64,000 bases of DNA from Rhodanobacter sp. GTDB lineage: Bacteria > Pseudomonadota > Gammaproteobacteria > Xanthomonadales > Rhodanobacteraceae. Location: the NCBI GenBank assembly GCA_024711345.1, contig JANJTA010000035.1, forward strand, positions 433,549 to 497,548. Reading direction: 5' to 3'. Shown piece after piece: positions 22,501 to 35,671 of the stretch; position 1 is the stretch's first letter, and each line of letters opens with the position of its first letter. Position numbers and translations under genes: made by a program. The notes under the pieces are model-generated. The model worked only from the letters and a program-made list of their open reading frames with translations, was not told the DNA's origin and did no database searches.

Positions 22501-22967
22501 CAACTGGCCCGTGCCGGCGACAGCGCGCCGATGCAGGCTGCGCTGCTGGAACAGCTCCGCCGCACGCAGGGCGGCGCCAGCGTACTGGTGGCCCAGCGCA
22601 CCGCCATGCTCGACACCATCGTGGCGCTGGACCGCGAGCAACTGAGGCGCGGCCTGCGCCGCCTGGTCGAGGCGTACCGGGCCGCGGCACGCCAGCCGCT
22701 GCTGTTCTTCCCGCGCACCGCGCAGGCCTGGCTCGCCAGCGCGCCGGAACACCGACTCGCCAAGGCGGCCGCCGCGTGGGACGGCGACGGCTTCAATCCC
22801 GGCGAACGCGACTACGCGCCCGGCTATGCCGCCCTTGTCAGCCGCGGGCTGGCGTTGTTCGACCTGGAGAGTCCGGCGCACCGCGCCTTCGTCGCTGCCG
22901 CCGAGCTGGTCGGCGAGGTACTCGACCCGGAGCACAAGACCCTGATGAAAGCCGCGGACACCCAGCC

Positions 22968-22971
<4 letters not shown>
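19519..22971 (+). CDS. recC: Exodeoxyribonuclease V gamma subunit RecC
   Basis: RecC is the Chi-recognition and scaffolding subunit of RecBCD, which resects double-strand breaks for RecA loading. The 1150-residue protein starts MRDNPGGLIVHRGSRTERLA and contains AQTVVVAHPGLQRWLLGHLA, LHVFGVSHLPPDVLAALQ and VTFCGLVPQRSIPFRVVCLL, then MNEGEFPR. All are characteristic of the degenerate helicase and inactive nuclease folds of RecC. The ATG at 19519 has AGGA eight bases upstream; in-frame sequence before it is not family-like. The stop overlaps the recB start (ATGA at 22968). Confidence 0.95.
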
Positions 22972-26527
<3,556 letters not shown>

Positions 26528-26531
<4 letters not shown>

Positions 26532-28363
26532 ATCACCCGCTGCCGCAGATTGCCGACGCCGACGAGCGCGCGATCGACCAGACCCTGGCGCAATGGGTGC
26601 TCGGGCGCACCGGCTCCGCGGCGCTCGCCGCCGCCGCGAGCGCGGCCAGCCGCGCCGAGGGCCGCGGCCATGCCTGCGCCACGCTGGTCGACCCGGACAC
26701 CGGCGCCGGTTTCGATGCCGATGCGCTGGAAGCGCTGCGCCGCCACGATTGGGTCGGCGACGGCACGTCGTTCACGCCGTTCGTGCTCGACGCGCGGGAT
26801 CGCTTCTACCTGTGGCGCAACTGGCAACACGAGGCAAAGCTCGCCGAGGCGATCCTGCAACGCTGTGCCCAACGCACGCTGCCGCTTGCCGCCGCAACCC
26901 TCACCGACGACCTGGACGCGCTGTTCGCCGGCATGCCGCGCGGCGCCACCGACGGCCAGCGCGCCGCCGTGGCCGCGGTGCCCGGCGCGCGTTTCTTCGT
27001 GCTCACCGGCGGCCCCGGCACTGGCAAGACCACCACCGTGGTGCGCATGCTGCTGATGCTGCTGCGCCATGCGCAGGCCTGCGGCCTGCCGGCGCAGCCG
27101 TCGATCGCGCTGGCCGCGCCCACCGGCAAGGCCGCCCAGCGGCTGGCGCAGGCCATCGCCAAGGGCAAGGCCGAGCTGCAGGCCAGCCTTGCAGGCACCG
27201 GCTTTGGCGACCTCGTGCCGCACATTCCGCACGCCGATGCACGCACGCTGCACCGCCTGCTCGGCTACCGGCCGATGGACGACAGCTTCGAGCGCGGCCC
27301 GCACAACCCGCTGGCCGAGGACCTCGTGGTGGTGGACGAGGCCTCGATGGTGGACCTGGCGATGATGCGCCAGCTGCTGCAGGCGCTGCGCCCGGGGGCG
27401 GTGCTGATCCTGCTCGGCGATCCGGGCCAGCTGGCCTCGGTCGACGCCGGCTCGGTGCTGGCCGACATCGTCGCCGCCGCGCCGCGCCGGCGACTGCCGC
27501 CAGCGCTGGCCGCCCAGCTCGCGCCGCTGCTGCAGGATCCGCCCGGCGTGGCCGCCGACAATGCCCCGCTGGCCGGGCAGGTGCTCACGCTGACCCACAG
27601 CTGGCGCGCCGGCAGCGGCCTGCAGCGCGGCGTCGAGGCGCTGCGCGATGCGCCCGATCCAGCCTGGCTGGACACGCTGCTGCGCGAGCGCCGCGACGGC
27701 GACCTGCACCTGCGCCACTGTCCCAACGGGCATGCGCTGCGCGCCTGCGTGGATGGCTGGATCGAGCGCCACAACGACCTGCTGCAGTCGCTGCTGGGTT
27801 CGACGATCGACGCCGCCGAAGCGTTGCCGCGGCTGCGCCAGCTGCAGATCCTGTGCGCGTTGCGCGACGGTCCGTTTGGCGCGCAGGGCATCAACGAGCT
27901 GATGCTGCGTCGGCTCGCTGCGCGCTTCGGCCTCGACGCCGGCCGCGCCTGGTACCCCGGCCGTCCCGTCATCATCACCCGCAATGACTACGCCCGCGGC
28001 CTGTTCAACGGTGACGTCGGCATCGCGCTGGAAGGCGCCGAAGGGCTGCGCGTGTGGTTCGAGCTCAGCGACCGCGACGGCAACGCCGGCCTGCGCAGCT
28101 ACTCGCCGCGTGCGCTGCCCGCGCACGACAGCGCCTGGGCCATCACCATCCACCGCAGCCAGGGATCGGAGTACCGCGACGTGGCCGTGCTGCTGCCGCC
28201 GGACGCCGACAACCGCATCCTCACCCGCGAGCTGGTCTACACCGCGATCTCGCGCGCCAGGGAGCATGCCGAGATCTGGAGTACCGACGACGCGCTGCGC
28301 GCTGCGCTGGCGCGACCGATCCGCCGCCTGGGCGGCCTGCGCGAGCGCCTGCGGTCATCATGA
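26528..28363 (+). CDS. recD: Exodeoxyribonuclease V alpha subunit RecD
   Basis: RecD is the 5'-3' helicase subunit of RecBCD. The 611-residue protein has Walker A GGPGTGKT (residues 161-168), LAAPTGKAAQRLAQAI, DEASMVDLAMMRQLLQAL and the C-terminal UvrD-like motif AITIHRSQGSEYRDVAVLL followed by ELVYTAISRARE. The N-terminal ~110 residues interact with RecC in the family. The start ATG is inside the recB stop, completing a recC-recB-recD operon. It is convergent with pilE, 65 bases away, with no clear terminator between them. Confidence 0.96.
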
Positions 28364-28428
28364 AGAAAGGCGCGCCGGTGCTGCATTGGCGCAGATCGCG
28401 ATAGCGGATCAGCGCCGAAGCGGTCGCC

Positions 28429-28872
28429 CTACCAGCAGCCGTCCGTGCTCGGGCCGCGCGTGCCGACCTGGTTGATCGACAGCGTGCCGCACTGGGTGTC
28501 GCGGCTCAGTTGGGCGCCCGTCGGCGTGGCGGTGATGCTGTACGCGGCCGTCGACGCCGACGCCACACTGTACTGGTAGTTGGCGCCGGTACGCTGCGGG
28601 CTGGCGCAATCCAGCCCGGGCAAGGCCGCGCCCTTGTAGCTGAGGTTGGTGGTGTAGTAACGCTCCATGTAGTTGGCGTGCTCCGACAGGCAGCCTTCCG
28701 CCGCCACCCGCTTGGTCTTGGTGACGTAGCTGGTGTAGGCCGGCAAGGCGATCGCCGCCAGGATCGCGATGATCGCCACCACGATCATCAGCTCGATCAG
28801 GGTGAAGCCGCCTCCCCGACGCGCGTGCAGGGCCGCCATGGCGTCGCTTCCAACCGCTGAGAGTCGTTTCAT
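28429..28872 (-). CDS. pilE: Type IV pilin-like protein PilE
   Basis: A 147-residue prepilin. The leader ends in RRGGG, cleavage is expected between Gly22 and Phe23, and Glu27 is at the conserved +5 position in FTLIELMIVVAIIAILAAIA. The globular part has one Cys pair at the carboxyl end (DTQCGTLS and DGCW) and another cysteine pair (EGCLSE, LDCASP). It is the last gene of the minor-pilin cluster, as pilE is in the P. aeruginosa fimU-pilVWXY1Y2E locus. GGAG lies six bases before the ATG. The leader is long; Met12 is an alternative start. It is a minor pilin in the priming complex rather than clearly the major pilin. Confidence 0.9.
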   Translation of the reverse strand: MKRLSAVGSDAMAALHARRGGGFTLIELMIVVAIIAILAAIALPAYTSYVTKTKRVAAEGCLSEHANYMERYYTTNLSYKGAALPGLDCASPQRTGANYQYSVASASTAAYSITATPTGAQLSRDTQCGTLSINQVGTRGPSTDGCW

Positions 28873-28884
28873 CGCTCCATTCCT

Positions 28885-31800
28885 TTACTGGTTGATCAGT
28901 TCGCGCCACGACACCCGCTGGATGCTGCCGGTCGAGCCCGAGGTGGTGATGCTGCTGTTCGAGCCGTTGTCGAAACTCACCAGCATGCTGCCGCCGACGA
29001 AGATCGGGTTGTTGGGCAGCGAGCTGAAGCCGATGCCGGCTGCCGGATAGCTCTTGTCGCCGACGGTCACCGTGTCCGACGCGTTCACCAGGCCGTCGCC
29101 GTTGACGTCGAAGAAATTGTCGGACGGATTGGTGCCGGTGAACGGGTTGATCGCCATGATCCAGCCGCTGCCGGACGGATTGCAGATGTCGGCGGCCTGC
29201 GGAATCCGCGTGGTGCCCAGCAGCAAGTTGCCCTGGAACTGGTTGGAGGTCACGATCCGCTCGCCCTGCGACACCAGGGCGCCACCGGTGCCGGTGGGCG
29301 CGAGCAGGTCCATGTACCAGCCCGACTTGCCCGTCATGTCGGAGGAGGTCGGCGTGGGCGTCACCGCCCGCGCCGGTGCGACCGGTGGCGCCGCGCTGGA
29401 GTCGCCCGCCGTCTCCCCCACGATGGCGCGCTGCACGAGGTTGTCGGCGCGGGTCATGCTGGAGGCGACCACCGGGCTGTTGGTGGCGTTGGTGGTCTGC
29501 ACGATCAGGCCGTACCAGCTCTGGGTGGCGGTATTGGTGAGATCGGTGGTGCTCAGGTACTGACCGGTGCCGAAGAACACCCAGGTGTTGCCGCTGGCCG
29601 GATCCTTGCCCACCAGCATGCCGCCGGTGATGGGCTGCCGGTTGCCGCTGCCGTCCTTGGCCACGAACAGCAGGCTGCCGGTGCTGGAGGGTGTGCTGGT
29701 ACTCGTGCCGCTACCGGTGTTGAGCGTGAACGACCACACGTTGCCGTGCAGGTCGCCGGCGTAGGCCACCGTGCTCACCCCGGTACCCGCCGGGTCCATC
29801 CATACGCCCGGGGCGGCCAGGCCATTGTCGGCGGTGGTGTCGGTGGTGGCATGCACGTTGAGTGCGCCGGTGGCGAGATTGAACTGCAGCAGGGCCGACA
29901 CGCCGGCCGCACTGTTGTAGCCGTTGCCCATCAGCACCGACCAGGCACCGTCCGCCGTCTGCGCGATCACCGGCTTGCCGGACATCTGGCCGATGTAGTT
30001 GCTGTTGGTCTGGCCATCGCCAGCCGAGCGTTCCCACAGGAACTTGATCGCGGTCGGATCGGTGATGTCGAAGGCATATACCGCCTTGGCCAGGCCGCGG
30101 CCCGTGGTGCCCACCAGCACGGTCTTCCATGCGCTGCCCAGGTAGACGTCCGCCACCGTCAGCTCGCCGTCGTTGAAATACTGGTGCGGCGCGCCCGCCG
30201 TGGTGCCGTAGTCGGGACTGGACAGCTGGCTGAGACCGACCAGCCCGCCGGCGCTGCCGGCGGTGAGCACGGCGCCCGGGATGTAGGCGAACTTCTCCGC
30301 GCCGGTGGTGGCGTCGAAGCCGTGCAGCATGCCGTCGTTGGCGGCGACGTAGATCAGTCCGGCGCGCGAGGCGGCGGTGCTGGGCGTGAAGTTCCCCTTG
30401 TTGTCGGTGGTGCCGCTGGCGAAGGCCAGGTAGGTCGACGAGCCGGTGAAGGTCTGGTTGGCGAACAGGTTCGGATCGGGCGAGCCCACGTAGACCGGCT
30501 GCGAATCGACGATGTCGCCCAGCGGCGTGTCGCGGTTGCGATAGGTGCCGCCGGTATTCTTCTGCTCCAGCGCGACGTCGCCCCGCAGGTAGTTGACCAT
30601 GTTCGCCTGGGCCGCCGCAGTACTGCCCAGCGCAGCGAGTTGCGTGGCGGACAACCCCGGCGGCGTGCTGCCCGTGCCGTTCTGGAACGCCAGGTACTTC
30701 GGCGTCGTGGCGGTGCTGTAGGTCCAGATGTTGCGGCTGGCCGCGGCCGGCAGCGAGCCGGCCGCGGTCCAGGTCGGCGTGGCGGCGATCGCGCCGGTGT
30801 TGGGATCCACCGCCAGCGCCTTCAGGTCGCCCTTCCACTTGGCGGTGTAGTAGTTGGCCTGGTACGCCACCGTGCCGGTCTTCAGCTGGGTGGAGTTGGC
30901 CGCCAGGCTGGCGCCCGTGCCCACCCGCTCGGAGGCGCGCTTCAGCGCGTCCTTCATGCCGCTGGCGAACGCCTCGGGGCTGGTGGCGGAATAGAAACCG
31001 CCATGGCCGTCGACCGCGGCGTGGGCCAGGTCGGCGATGTTGTTCTGGCTGTCGGAACTGGGGGTTGGCCAACTGAAATTGGGAATGGCGCTGCCGCCAT
31101 TGGCCCAGTCGAAGATCTGCTTGACCGTCGTACCCGTGGGCGAGATGCCGGTCGGCGTGAAGCCCATGCCCAGGGTGAACGTGGTCATGTGCTGCCAGAA
31201 CGCGGGATCTTCCGTACTGGTCGGCACTTCGTTCGGCGTGCCGCTGCGAAGATCCGTTACCCAGTATTTCATCGCCACGTCGGCAAGCGTGTCCTTCACG
31301 CCGTCCGCGTACGGCGCAGCCGCCGCATAGGCATAGGTCTGGCCATTGCTGCCGTTCAATGTGGCCTTGGTGCTGTCCACGTCGCCGATATTGCTGGGCG
31401 TACTGCCATTCCAGAAACCGTCGGTGGTCAGGATGCTGTAGGCCTGCCGGCAGGCAAGTTCGGTATTGGTGCCGCTGACGTATCCGGACTCGCCGGCGAG
31501 GGTCAGCCAGGGTTGCTGGGTTTGGTAGTACTTGCCTACGGCATTCAATGCGCCGCGCAGCGGTGTCCAGCTGGTCGGCTTCGTACCCACCAGCCAGTTC
31601 CACAGCTTGCTCTTTTGCGTGCCGTCGGAGCCATCGCCGAACGGCTTCACCAGCGCAATGCCCGTCTGGTAGGTGTCTCCATGCGCGGACGTCGTGAAGG
31701 CGTAGTAATCCTCACCCAGCGAAGTCGTGCTCGCATTGCTCCCGCCGATCGAGCCAAAGCCCACGCGAAAACTCGCATCCACACCGGAAAACGCACTCAT

Positions 31801-32622
31801 GACGCCGCTTTTGGCCATCAACATGCGCGTGCGGTAATACGAAAACCAGTTGGCGACGTTCTGCTGCGTGGCACTGCTGTCGTCACACACGGCCTGGCTC
31901 GCCGAGGGCAACGACGCGCAGTCGCCGCTCTGCCCGACGTAGTGCGGCGTATTGCTGCTGCCCGTGGTGTAGGTGAAAAAGTACTTGTAGCTGTACGTGG
32001 TGGCCGTGCAGATGTTGCTGCCGTCCGGGCCACTGTCGCCGTAGTTGCATGCGTAGTAGGGAGCGTAGTAGGTGTAGCCGTTCCAGTTGCTGTGCCGGCA
32101 TTGGCCCTTGTAGGTGCCGGAAGTCACCAGGGTGTCGCCCGAATTGCAGCTGAGCGTGGCCGTGTAGGTGCTGGTGGTGGCGATGGTGAATCGCGTGTAG
32201 TAATTGAAGCTGCCCTTGTACCGGGTTACGTCGGTCGTGCTCGTGTCGCGAAAACCGTCCTTGTAGGCAGCCGCGATGCCCGGCGAGTTCGGGTACGGCG
32301 TGCTGTCGGCCTTCGGCGGCGGGGCATAGACCACGCTCGGGTTGTAATACACGCCGTTTATGGCCGAGTTGCGGTAACCGCCTAGACTCGTGTCGCTCAG
32401 GTCGTCCGGCATGTAGTCGTTGTTCATCGACCCCGAGTCGTCCAGCATCAGCACCACGTTCGGCGGCAATGGCTTCTGGATGATCAGCGGCGCCTGGTCG
32501 ACGGGAACGGCGGCCAGCGCCGGCGAGCAGGCCACGCCCAGCATCCACACGGACAGGCCGGCCGACAGCGCCCTGCCGAGGAAACGGCTGGAATTGCGGT
32601 GCAGACGGGAGATGGTGTTCAT
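28885..32622 (-). CDS. pilY1: Type IV pilus tip adhesin/assembly factor PilY1
   Basis: A 1245-residue secreted protein. The signal peptide ends near ACSPALAAVP. A von Willebrand-like segment begins VVLMLDDSGSMNNDYM with the MIDAS pattern D61-x-S63-x-S65. The C-terminal half carries the PilY1 beta-propeller (RAGLIYVAANDGMLHGFDAT, EKFAYIPGAV, WKTVLVGTTGRGLAKAVYAF, SVLMGNGYNSA). Near residue 1180 is a calcium loop DVNGDGLVNASD. In other species PilY1 primes pilus assembly with the minor pilins, resists retraction in a calcium-dependent way and acts in adhesion or mechanosensing. The N-terminal part contains Ser/Tyr/Thr-rich low-complexity stretches and several Cys pairs. AGGAG precedes the ATG at 32622. 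The gap to pilE is 12 bases. Confidence 0.95.
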   Translation of the reverse strand: MNTISRLHRNSSRFLGRALSAGLSVWMLGVACSPALAAVPVDQAPLIIQKPLPPNVVLMLDDSGSMNNDYMPDDLSDTSLGGYRNSAINGVYYNPSVVYAPPPKADSTPYPNSPGIAAAYKDGFRDTSTTDVTRYKGSFNYYTRFTIATTSTYTATLSCNSGDTLVTSGTYKGQCRHSNWNGYTYYAPYYACNYGDSGPDGSNICTATTYSYKYFFTYTTGSSNTPHYVGQSGDCASLPSASQAVCDDSSATQQNVANWFSYYRTRMLMAKSGVMSAFSGVDASFRVGFGSIGGSNASTTSLGEDYYAFTTSAHGDTYQTGIALVKPFGDGSDGTQKSKLWNWLVGTKPTSWTPLRGALNAVGKYYQTQQPWLTLAGESGYVSGTNTELACRQAYSILTTDGFWNGSTPSNIGDVDSTKATLNGSNGQTYAYAAAAPYADGVKDTLADVAMKYWVTDLRSGTPNEVPTSTEDPAFWQHMTTFTLGMGFTPTGISPTGTTVKQIFDWANGGSAIPNFSWPTPSSDSQNNIADLAHAAVDGHGGFYSATSPEAFASGMKDALKRASERVGTGASLAANSTQLKTGTVAYQANYYTAKWKGDLKALAVDPNTGAIAATPTWTAAGSLPAAASRNIWTYSTATTPKYLAFQNGTGSTPPGLSATQLAALGSTAAAQANMVNYLRGDVALEQKNTGGTYRNRDTPLGDIVDSQPVYVGSPDPNLFANQTFTGSSTYLAFASGTTDNKGNFTPSTAASRAGLIYVAANDGMLHGFDATTGAEKFAYIPGAVLTAGSAGGLVGLSQLSSPDYGTTAGAPHQYFNDGELTVADVYLGSAWKTVLVGTTGRGLAKAVYAFDITDPTAIKFLWERSAGDGQTNSNYIGQMSGKPVIAQTADGAWSVLMGNGYNSAAGVSALLQFNLATGALNVHATTDTTADNGLAAPGVWMDPAGTGVSTVAYAGDLHGNVWSFTLNTGSGTSTSTPSSTGSLLFVAKDGSGNRQPITGGMLVGKDPASGNTWVFFGTGQYLSTTDLTNTATQSWYGLIVQTTNATNSPVVASSMTRADNLVQRAIVGETAGDSSAAPPVAPARAVTPTPTSSDMTGKSGWYMDLLAPTGTGGALVSQGERIVTSNQFQGNLLLGTTRIPQAADICNPSGSGWIMAINPFTGTNPSDNFFDVNGDGLVNASDTVTVGDKSYPAAGIGFSSLPNNPIFVGGSMLVSFDNGSNSSITTSGSTGSIQRVSWRELINQ

Positions 32623-32694
32623 GGCGATTCCGCTCCTGGAGGGTGCGGCATGGGACGGCCCATGCGATCTGTCTGGTGGCCGGTGCGTCGACGA

Positions 32695-33321
32695 TCAGCG
32701 CTGCTTGATCATGGCCTGCAGCATCACCACGGCGCGGTCGCCGACCACGGCGGGGTCGCCGCTGCGCGCGGTGATGCGGTAGTACACCGCGGTGGTGGAG
32801 GTTCCCTGCGCGCCGTAGTTCTGCGAATTGGCGCTCTGGTTGAAGCCGGTGCTGGAGGTGGTGTCGACCCAGTTGCCCATGTTCTCCACCACGTACTGCG
32901 GCGGGCTGGCGGCGACGCTGCTGGTGGTGAACTGCCCCACCCCGGTGCCGGTAGCCACCGTCTGGATCTTGCCGGTCGGGAAGTTCGGGTCGGTGAACGG
33001 ATTGGACAGGCACACCACGCTGGCGGCCTGGCAATTGCGGGCGATGACGCCGGGGTTGGTGGCAATCACGGCCGCCGCCGCGCGCATGGCGGCTTCGGCA
33101 CCCTGGAATGCGACCTGGCGGTCATACAGGTTGTTCGCCATCTTCTGCTGCATGATGGTGCCGCGCACCGCGGCCAGCCCGACCAGGGTGATCACCACCA
33201 GCAGGATCAGCGCAACCACCAGCGCCGCACCGCGCTGGCCGGCACGCCGCCATGGTGGATAGCCGCCACGACGAAATGGCCGCATTGCGGACAGGGACGA
33301 GAATGCGAGAGCACGTTGCAT
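32695..33321 (-). CDS. pilX: Minor pilin PilX
   Basis: The 208-residue protein has a long basic leader, RAGQRG, then a hydrophobic helix AALVVALILLVVITLVGLAA and VRGTIMQQKMANNLYDRQVAFQGAEAAM. The helix lacks Glu at +5, as is usual for PilX/GspK-type minor pilins that cap the pilus tip. It starts two bases after the pilW stop, so the genes are translationally close. No ribosome site is obvious; an internal Met13 is an alternative start. It is part of the tip priming complex with PilV, PilW and PilY1. Confidence 0.88.
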   Translation of the reverse strand: MQRALAFSSLSAMRPFRRGGYPPWRRAGQRGAALVVALILLVVITLVGLAAVRGTIMQQKMANNLYDRQVAFQGAEAAMRAAAAVIATNPGVIARNCQAASVVCLSNPFTDPNFPTGKIQTVATGTGVGQFTTSSVAASPPQYVVENMGNWVDTTSSTGFNQSANSQNYGAQGTSTTAVYYRITARSGDPAVVGDRAVVMLQAMIKQR

Positions 33322-33322
33322 G

Positions 33323-34378
33323 TCAGTTCACCCGGTTGCGCACGGTGGTCGTGGCGGTGAAGGTGCGCGTCAGCGGCTTGACGTCGGTGCCGGCGCGCTG
33401 GTCCGCGCTCTGCAGCGTCAGGGTGACCTGCACGGCATCGACCAGGGCCCAGTTGGCGATCGAACTGGCGGGCACGAACGAGGCGCTGCCCTTCGCGTGG
33501 TAAGTGATGGCCATGCCGGTGACGTCCCGCACCATTTCCTGCGGCGTGCCGAGAAACACGTTCTCCTTCGCATCCGGGGCAGCCAGCTCGACCCGGTACA
33601 GGGAGCGCCCCTTGACCGGGTTGTTGCCGATGTACCAGTCGGCGGCGCCGAGCTTGGCGATCTGCGAATTGGCGCCGAACTGGTAGAGGTTGCCGTTGAC
33701 GCTGCTGCAATCGCTGGGATAACCCAGGCCCTTCGAGCAGTTGCCCGGGTTGACCGTGTTGCCGGTGTTGTGCACGAAGGTGACGGTGCTGTTGTTGTAG
33801 TTGCTGATCTGCACCATCACCGCATGGTCGGGATCGCACACGATGACGATGTCGCCGGACTGCAGGTTGGTGGTCTTGTCGTTGAGCTTGAAGTTCGCCG
33901 CCGGCTCCTTGTCTTCCGCCACGCTCATGCCGTCGTCGACCGCACCCAGAACCTGCACGGAATCGGTGCCGGCAACCCGTTCGCCCACGCCGGTGCCGAA
34001 CACGCTTCCCGTCGCCGGGTCGCCCTGGGTGCCGCCGTAGCCGCGCAGCGCATTGCCCCAGTTGGCCCACCAGTCGGTGGCGCTGTTGTTGAGCACGTTG
34101 GCCATGCGGCCGTCGTTGTTGCAGGGGTTGAGCCCGGCGTTGCGGATATCGCGCGCCATCAGCTCGAACGCGATGCGCGAGCCGTCCTGCACGTCGCCCA
34201 GCGCCTGGTTGGTGCGATAGGTGCGCTGGTTGGCGAGGAACACGCTGACCACACCGCCGATGACGATCAGGCCCAGCAGCATGGCGACCATCAGCTCGAT
34301 CAGGGTAAAGCCGGCCGACAGCTTCGCCCGACGGGGGCCGCCGCCCGTGTTGCGGCACATCGGGAAACGGCCGTTCAT
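33323..34378 (-). CDS. pilW: Minor pilin PilW
   Basis: The 351-residue prepilin-like protein begins MNGRFPMCRN; cleavage is expected at Gly23/Phe24 with Glu28 at +5 (FTLIELMVAMLLGLIVIGGV). Downstream, FLANQRTYRTNQALGDVQDG and FELMARDIRNAGLNPC are typical of PilW. The globular domain has several cysteines and ends with an Arg/Thr-rich beta segment. The start overlaps the pilV stop by four bases (ATGA at 34375-34378). Confidence 0.9.
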   Translation of the reverse strand: MNGRFPMCRNTGGGPRRAKLSAGFTLIELMVAMLLGLIVIGGVVSVFLANQRTYRTNQALGDVQDGSRIAFELMARDIRNAGLNPCNNDGRMANVLNNSATDWWANWGNALRGYGGTQGDPATGSVFGTGVGERVAGTDSVQVLGAVDDGMSVAEDKEPAANFKLNDKTTNLQSGDIVIVCDPDHAVMVQISNYNNSTVTFVHNTGNTVNPGNCSKGLGYPSDCSSVNGNLYQFGANSQIAKLGAADWYIGNNPVKGRSLYRVELAAPDAKENVFLGTPQEMVRDVTGMAITYHAKGSASFVPASSIANWALVDAVQVTLTLQSADQRAGTDVKPLTRTFTATTTVRNRVN

Positions 34379-34875
34379 AGCATCGCCCGCGTGACGACCT
34401 GCTGGGTGCTGGTGCCGCCCGCGCCGGCGCGGCTGTCGTCGAACGTGATGGTGATGGTGCAGTCGGCACTGGCGGTACCGACCGCGCTGCAGGAGATCTT
34501 GCCGGTGGTGCTGGCCACGGCGCCCAGGCTCTTGTTGCCGAGCTGGCTGCTGCACCACTGGTTGAGCTGCGCGCTGGCCAGGCTTCCGCTTCCTGCCGGG
34601 CACGCGTTGGCGACGACCGTGGTGTTGTAGGCGCCGCTGCGGGCGCTGCCGATATCCGCCCGCATGGCATCGAGGATCGAGTAGCTGGCGATGGTGGCCA
34701 TGCTGCGCGCCATCGCGCTGTTGTTGGTGGAAAGCGACATGGCCTGCAGCGCGGCGATGCCGAGGAAGGCGATGGACAGCACCAGCACGGCGATCAGCAC
34801 CTCGATCAGGCCGACGCCGGACTGCCCCGGGCGCGCCGCCATGCGCGGCATGGCAGGAACAGGACGACGGATCAT
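34375..34875 (-). CDS. pilV: Minor pilin PilV
   Basis: The 166-residue prepilin has the leader MIRRPVPAMPRMAARPGQSG, cleavage between Gly20 and Val21, and Glu25 at +5 in VGLIEVLIAVLVLSIAFLG. The AALQAMSLSTNNSAMARSMA stretch that follows is typical of PilV. The globular part has two Cys pairs. It overlaps fimT upstream and pilW downstream by four bases each, so the minor pilins are probably made in fixed ratio. Confidence 0.9.
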   Translation of the reverse strand: MIRRPVPAMPRMAARPGQSGVGLIEVLIAVLVLSIAFLGIAALQAMSLSTNNSAMARSMATIASYSILDAMRADIGSARSGAYNTTVVANACPAGSGSLASAQLNQWCSSQLGNKSLGAVASTTGKISCSAVGTASADCTITITFDDSRAGAGGTSTQQVVTRAML

Positions 34876-35495
34876 GGGCAGGCTCCCGAGCTGGTATCGA
34901 CCACGAGAATCGAGCCGGTGGTCATGCTGATGATGCGATGGTTGTCCTTGCTCATCTGGCTGGTGCAGAGGTCGGCCACCGTGCCGGTGTAGGGGGTGGT
35001 CGTGCCGACTTTCTGCCCCAGTCCCTGTCCGCCGAAGCGGATCGCCGTCACATCGCCCTTCAGTTGCACCGCTCCGGTGATGCCGACCGTGCCGGCCAGC
35101 ACCTGGCTGGCGGCGCCAGCGGCCATGGCATAGACCGCACCGACCTCGGTAGTACAGGCTTTACCCAGTGTATCGGTGCTGTTGGCGCTGGCCGCGTTGC
35201 TGCACAGCTGGGTGTTCGCGTTGCGCTTGACCGCTTCCATGCGCGCCACGTGGATCGCGTTGACGATGTCGTTGGCGGCGGTGGTGAGCTTGTTGGAAAG
35301 CGTCAGCGACTTGAAGCTCGGCACCGCGATCACGATCAGCACCACGGCCACGGCCATGGTGATCAGCAGCTCGACCAGGCTGAAGCCGCGCTCGCGTCTG
35401 CGTGCCGGCGTGCACCACCGCGGGCGGTCGCCGGTGTCCACCGACGCGCGTGCCCGGATCAACGAGACGCCTCGCTGACGCGACCAGACTTGCAT
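34872..35495 (-). CDS. fimT: GspH/FimT-type minor pilin
   Basis: The 207-residue protein is the first gene of the minor-pilin operon. The prepilin motif is RRRERG followed by FSLVELLITMAVAVVLIVIA, with cleavage after Gly37 and Glu42 at +5. The ensuing VPSFKSLTLSNKLTTAANDI and HVARMEAVKRNANTQLC are diagnostic of the FimT/FimU/GspH family. The leader of 37 residues is unusually long for a type IV prepilin (commonly 6-25); no in-frame internal Met shortens it. GGGAGAA six bases before the ATG at 35495 supports this start. FimU-like proteins join the tip complex; DNA binding by FimT in competence is known in some species, but cannot be claimed here. Confidence 0.88.
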   Translation of the reverse strand: MQVWSRQRGVSLIRARASVDTGDRPRWCTPARRRERGFSLVELLITMAVAVVLIVIAVPSFKSLTLSNKLTTAANDIVNAIHVARMEAVKRNANTQLCSNAASANSTDTLGKACTTEVGAVYAMAAGAASQVLAGTVGITGAVQLKGDVTAIRFGGQGLGQKVGTTTPYTGTVADLCTSQMSKDNHRIISMTTGSILVVDTSSGACP

Positions 35496-35671
35496 GGAAT
35501 TCTCCCTGATGCCCCTGCCGGCAATGTACCGATCCGCCCGGCCCCGGCCAGCCCTCAGCCGACCGGCGGTAGGAATTGGCCGACAAGCGGCGGCTGGCGG
35601 CATCGGGAAAGTGACTGCGGTCACGCGCGGCCACCGCGCGGATGCGTCGGTGGTGCGGCAGATCCGGTTCG
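35496..35671. other. Intergenic region upstream of the minor-pilin operon
   Basis: 176 bases between the stop of the diguanylate cyclase gene and fimT, both on the minus strand. I see no hairpin terminator and no convincing sigma-70 or sigma-54 promoter by eye; the pilus operon promoter should lie here. Confidence 0.4.
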
